Part shown: positions 58,901 to 64,000 of the stretch, piece by piece
Position numbering within the stretch: position 1 is the stretch's first letter
Layout of the letters: the number at the start of each line of letters is the position of its first letter
Source of the DNA: Paraconiothyrium sp. Pb-2020
Lineage: Eukaryota > Ascomycota > Dothideomycetes > Pleosporales > Didymosphaeriaceae
NCBI GenBank assembly: GCA_022419385.1
Contig: JAJUBI010000004.1
Location: 3,701,286-3,765,285, forward strand
Direction: 5' to 3'
DNA length: 64,000 nt
Translations under genes and position numbers: made by a program
Notes under the pieces: model-generated
What the model was told of the DNA's origin: nothing
What the model saw: the letters and a program-made list of their open reading frames with translations, nothing else
The model's database searches: none

Positions 58901-61900
58901 ATTATACGTGGAACTGCTTGAGATCTGGATTGAAGAGATCAAAGAAAAGACCCGCAAAGCGGCCTTGGACACTCCTGACGATGGAGTGGGCAATAGAGGC
59001 GTTCATTTAGATTTATCGTCCGTCTGGGCTCACGTTGATGAAGTCGAATCTCATGGACTTTTCTTCTTGTGTTCACCGTCCCGCCGGGTAAGAGCTTACG
59101 CTGTAACTGTACTCCGCCTCATAACAGAGTTCGATACTGCTCTTGGCGGGTCCAATACCAGGATTATTCGTGTGATGGAAGGGAGCCCACAAAAGGTCAT
59201 GGATATTAGCGACGAAAAGCTGTCACTTGCTGAGCGAAGTCGTTTGCAGCGAGGCATGCGCAAGAGCAACGTTCAGAGTACACTCGTCGAGCTTTGCAGC
59301 AGCGATGTGCCGTATGACTCCACACTCTGGTTCAAAGTTTTCCCCAATCTGGTGCGTATCAGCTTCGAGGTTTGTCCATTTGCAGTAACCCTTACGCGGG
59401 ACATCGTCTGCGCCCGCTTGTCGCAGATGCATCGAACTTTGATCTCAATAACAGAAGGCCCAAGAGCCAGTCCCTATGCTTCATTCGATTCTGGCATGAA
59501 TAAAGCTGGTAGTCGCATTCCGTCAACTGCCCCAGAAATTGTCGTCGAGCAATGGAAACTATACCTGATATTCGCATTTACGACGTTAACCAATCTCGGC
59601 GTCAACAGCCAGTCGGCAGCGGGTCCGTCTTCCCAGCACTCAAGGAAGAGTTCCAAATCCTCGCAGAAGAGCTCGAACAAGGTCTACACGGCAAGCGAAT
59701 TATTTTCACGAGTCCTGCCGTTTCTTGCCGCCGACAACTCTGCAGTGCGCGACGCAGCTGTTGTTGGATTAGGCTCCATCAACATCAACCTATACCGCAC
59801 GTTGCTAGAGTCACTGCATGGTCACGCTGCAGCCTGTGCTGAGGAAGCAAAGACAAGGCTGGGGTCGCACACTCGGACAGTCAGTAGTCCTCGGCGCAAT
59901 CGACGGACGGACCACTTGAGAACAGAACTCACTCATGTCTACAAACTGACTTCACAATTCTTGAAGCTACCAGAAGCTTACAACGATGACTGGATTCTCA
60001 ACAATCTCGTCAACTATACCAAGGACCTTCGAATCTTTCTCAGCGACGCGGAAGTGCAGAACGAGTGGGGTTTTCAAAAGCTGAGGACCCACTACTGTGG
60101 ACTTGTAGAAGTCCTTTTCGAGGGAATTAATAAGACTCCTGATCCCATGCAGTGGATGCCTTTTCAAGCTCGTAAGGCAGCTTTTACATTGATGGAGGAT
60201 TGGTGCGGCTACTCAGCCAATCAGCCTCAAATCCGGCAACGAGAAGAGAATATGAGGCGATCTATGCTAGACCGCGAGGCCGACATGAGCAGCAAAGGCA
60301 TCGCCACTGCTGCCATGGAAATCGAGAAACGAGATCTTCGTACGGCCGCCCTCAGCGCTATGGCTACCCTCTGCGGCGGTCCGATCAGCATCACGACAGA
60401 TAGCAAAGTCGTTCTTCAATTTGATGTTCGTCGCATGCTCTCCTGGATCGACGGTATCTTTGAAACGCCAAGCGACAGAACCCATGCAATCGGTCGAAGA
60501 GCTCTGACTAACTTGATACTACATAACCGCGAGCATTCCTATCTTCTCGAGCGCGCTATCGAAATGTGCTACATTTCAAAGTCCTCAAAGGCTCTCGAAA
60601 GCTACTTTGAAGTCGTGACGCAGGTCCTTACACAGCGCGAAGATTACACATTGCCATACTGGAAGGTCCTCAGCGCGGGTCTTTACACACTAGGACACGA
60701 GAATAATGAGTTGCGCATGAAGTCAGCGCGCTTACTAAGGACCCTTGAAGCTCGCGAACAGAAGAACTCGAAGCTCCAAGATCTTGATATCAGTATATCC
60801 GATAAGACCATCGCCGTTTACAAACTTGCCCAATTTGAAGTTTCCCGACGACTCGCGCATCAACACGCAGAGCTTGCATTCATGGTCTTTTCGCAGTTCT
60901 CCTACTACTTCAAAGAGCTACAGCCCGACCATCAACGTAACATGGTGGCAGCCATGCTTCCATGGATTCAAAGTGTGGAGCTGCAACTCAATCCTGATGG
61001 TGGCCCTACAGCTAGCTCGTACATGCTTTTGGTGAATCTTTTCGAGATTACTGTCCGTTGCAGTAGCGCTCTACACAACGAGATCCAAGCTCTCTGGCAA
61101 GCGTTAGCCGCAGGTTCCGGTGGTAATGTGCAACTAATCCTAAACTTCATCATCAATCTGTGCCTCGACAAGCGAGAACAAAATTTCGTGGATTATTCCA
61201 AACAAATTGTGGTGCACCTAGCTGGGACAGGTGCAAAGGTTGTGGAAGCGCTGTTAGTTCAGATCAACCCACGCTCAATGGTGCACGAAAAACGAGAGCC
61301 CACTCCTCCGCCCCCGGATGCTGTCAACCTTCCCTATCTTGCAGACTTGAGCGCCTTGTTGCCCACAAGCAACAAACAAGTGAGTATAATTGACCCCTTC
61401 AAGATGCAGTGCTAATACATCATTTCAGTCAGGGTTTTCTCTCGGTCAGGTTTGTCTGATACTACTCGTTGACCTTATGGTCTCGCCCCTTCAGCTGGGC
61501 AGTGAGCATTTGCCGCTCCTCCTTCAAGTGGTGCTAGTGCTTTGGGACCATTACACCCCTGTCGTTCAGGATCAAGCGCGGGAGATGCTGGTCCATCTGA
61601 TCCACGAGCTCGTCATCTCGAAAATTGAAGACGACAACACCATCGGTATTGACAAAACTGCCATTGAGGAATTCATTGAGAACGTACGACAGCACGATTC
61701 TAAAGTTGTATGGAACTATGACGACAAAAACGGCAAAGGTTCCGAAGACTCCAGTAACAAAGTGCCTGATTCTATGACGCATGTTGCGAACGAAGTCCTT
61801 CGCTTCTTTTCATTCGCTAACCCGGGGCTTCGCGAAGCTTGGGGAAAGGTGGCGCTCAACTGGGCGACCTCCTGTCCTGTTCGTCATTTGGCTTGCCGCT

Positions 61901-63900
61901 CCTTCCAGCTATTCCGGTGCATTCTGAGTACACTGGATCAGGCAATGCTATCCGATATGCTGGCACGACTCTCCAACACTATTTCCGATGATGAGAGCGA
62001 CATTCAATCTTTCTCAATGGAAATTCTGACGACGTTACGAGCCATCATCGAGGCCCTCCAACCAGAAGATCTACTCAAGTATCCTCAGCTTTTCTGGACC
62101 ACATGTGCTTGCTTAGATACTATACACGAAGGCGAATTCATGGAGAGCATGCTAATGTTGGACAAGTTCTTGGACAAGGTCGATCTTCGCAACCCCGATG
62201 TCCTGGCCTTTTTGAAGAAGAACCGCCCTCCGAAATGGGAAGGGGAGTTTGAGGGTCTTTTCCAGCTTGTTTACAAAGGTGTACGATCAAGCCTGTGCTT
62301 GGACCGGTCTTTGCGCCTTCTCGAACGACTCGTGATCTTACCGTCCAGTGAGCTTGTGGGTGATGAAAGTCGACTTACATTCACCGTCCTCGCAAATTTA
62401 CCGCGGTTCCTGCGAGCGTTTGAAGAGCCCAACAAAGATCCAGGAGTGCGCGATAGCGCGGAAGTACTGGCTCAAGTAGCGCTCGAGCAACAGCTCGACG
62501 ACCTCGCATCATCACTCTCCGCTTTTTCCAGGAAGATCTCGCGACAAGGTGATCAGTTTCTGAGACAGGTCGTGGACGCCATCGTCGAGTACTACTTCCC
62601 GCAACTGGAGTTCAGCAGTCTTGTCTTCCTACTGGGACTGCTTTCCAACAAGCTCGATTGGTTCAAAATCAACACAATGCAAGTGCTCACCCTCTTGATC
62701 AAGAAAGTTGAAATGCGAAAGCCGGAAATTGCGCACCGGGGGCCAGACGTCATTTCGCCTCTACTACGTCTTCTTCAAACCGAGCTCTGCGGCTACGCTT
62801 TACAGGTGTTGGATTCGGTCATAGATGTAACTGGTGGGCCACAACCACCCAACCTGGAGAGAGCTCATATTCGCATGAGCATGGCAGGGTCAAACACTAG
62901 TCGAGCATTCAAGAAGCAGTTTGGCGCAACTCAATCACTTTACGGCATTCCTGAGGAGACGGGCTGGTCGATTCCGGTGCCGGCGCATCACTCGCATCTT
63001 ACTCGAACAAATGTGCACGCGGTATTTTACACGTGCAGTAATCTGGATGCTGAAGCCGCTGCAGACGTTGCAACACCGAAGATAGAATTTCGCCAGGACG
63101 AGTTCCCCTTCAGCCCGGTCTCAGACTACCGCACTGCGACGATGACATCAGAAGACACGCGCGGAGAAAGCCACATCGGTGAACTAGTCATGAAGTTAGA
63201 CAGTCTTGACGATTTCTTTGAAGATGATGATGAAAACGAGACCCTGACAGACCTACCAGACAGCTCGATGTTCGGAACCAACAGATATGGCCATGGCTTG
63301 TATGCTCACAGCTCACAAGACGTTCGAGAGAATCTCTACGACCAGCAAACGGCGCCCATCCTCCATAAGTCGCTTACGCGAAATGGCAGCGTCAATTCTT
63401 TCCACTCTGGCTTTTCGGACGTCAAACTTTCTCCAGCACGCGATCCCGGTGTCATGAACCCTGGAGCTTTTAGCTCCTTCACTTCTGGACAACACCACCT
63501 CCCACCCGCTCCAGCCGGACGTCCAGGATTGCATTCACGCTCGGTGACTTCGCCGTCGGCGCCAAATCAGATGCGGGGGCTCTCTCCCACACTCTCCTCT
63601 TCTGCGGTCGATGAACACGGCGAGCCCTTCTCCGACGACGAGATGGCCGGCGATCGCACCATATCCGCAAGTGCCAGTACAGACAAACTTAGCATCGAGA
63701 CCGTCATAGGCGGACTAAAGCAAGACACACGAAGCAAGATCCGAAGCGGGATGAGGAGATTGACGGGTAGCAGTGGAGATACACGAGAAAGAGAAAGAAT
63801 GCGCGAGGCTGTCAAGCAGGCGCTGCAGAAGAGTCCACAGGTGCCAAAGGTGCCGGACATCTATTTGGTGCAGCAAAATCCGAAGAGTGCCGATCCGTAG
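55987..63900 (+). CDS. TAO3: Cell morphogenesis scaffold TAO3/PAG1 (Furry family)
   Basis: This giant gene has about 2,560 codons. The proposed first coding exon is 55987..55990 (ATGT), spliced by a GTGAGT...CTTGCAG intron of 173 nt to 56164; phase agrees and the product then reads SAPSPLAQSRPAAGNPSHHI. The main exon runs to 61379, and a 49-nt intron (61380-61428) leads to the last exon, 61429..63900. Conserved Furry text includes TVGEYALHHLFNSFIPQADL, QGFYDLLHVAVQALPRCLST and YWKVLSAGLYTLGHENNELR. Furry/Tao3 proteins are HEAT-like scaffolds that activate NDR kinases (Cbk1/Orb6/COT1) in the RAM network at growing tips. The frame is interrupted by two opposite single-base shifts, at about 58372-58430 and at 58521; the peptide between them (IAKEYYIRFCKILGDITIIC) belongs to the protein. 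Confidence 0.88.
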
Positions 63901-64000
63901 TGCGAGGTGTGCATAGGCTGGGCGGTTATCTACCGGAGTCTTAGGTAATGATAGGTGTACATGTAGGTATGACAAAATGGCGGTTTGATGCTTTGGGGTT

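Noticed and set aside
1..64000. CRISPR arrays, insertion sequences, operons
   Set aside because: The window is eukaryotic, and no regularly spaced repeats or transposon ends were seen.

Overview
The window reads as nuclear DNA of a filamentous ascomycete. Genes carry short GT-AG introns of about 45-190 nt with CTAAC/CTGAC-type branch sites close to the acceptor. The gene set is fungal: a KEI1-type subunit of inositol phosphorylceramide synthase, a two-finger SREA/URBS1-type GATA repressor, TVP15, a TRI12-family efflux pump and a TAO3/PAG1 scaffold. A Dothideomycete is my best guess, but that is inference only. I see no rRNA, tRNA, CRISPR array or intact transposon.

Layout. 1-9 kb is sparse: a SGNH-hydrolase-like gene, two genes with a similar C2HC zinc finger, and a GNAT acetyltransferase between them. 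9.4-14.4 kb holds accessory metabolism: a frame-broken SAM methyltransferase, an NmrA-like reductase and a GH2 glycosidase. 15-23 kb is a housekeeping block: KEI1, SUV3 mitochondrial helicase, SEC1 and the U5 snRNP protein DIB1/DIM1. 23.8-24.8 kb encodes an oxygenase-like protein that keeps the catalytic iron site but has no Rieske cluster domain. 24.8-29.3 kb is gene-poor with two unrecognised proteins. 29.8-33.6 kb has TVP15 (with a 15-nt exon) and the GATA repressor. 34.4-38.5 kb has a small hypothetical gene and the TRI12-type transporter. 40-45.6 kb has RPN1 and RIO2, divergent from one 344-bp promoter, plus a hypothetical gene. 46.9-54.7 kb has an RBMS/MSSP-like RNA-binding protein, a 3.6-kb stretch without genes, and NADPH-cytochrome P450 reductase. 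56-63.9 kb is TAO3/PAG1, one gene of about 2,560 codons.

The genes do not form one pathway. They cover lipid and Golgi homeostasis (KEI1, TVP15), exocytosis and polarity (SEC1, TAO3), proteasome and ribosome maturation (RPN1, RIO2), RNA metabolism (SUV3, DIB1, the RRM protein), iron regulation (SREA) and redox supply to P450s (CPR). The points most worth checking are the Rieske-less oxygenase, the pair of C2HC finger genes, and four single-base frame breaks in three otherwise conserved genes, which look like sequence errors or recent mutations. Exon structures were built by hand from splice signals, phase and remembered family patterns; no search was run.
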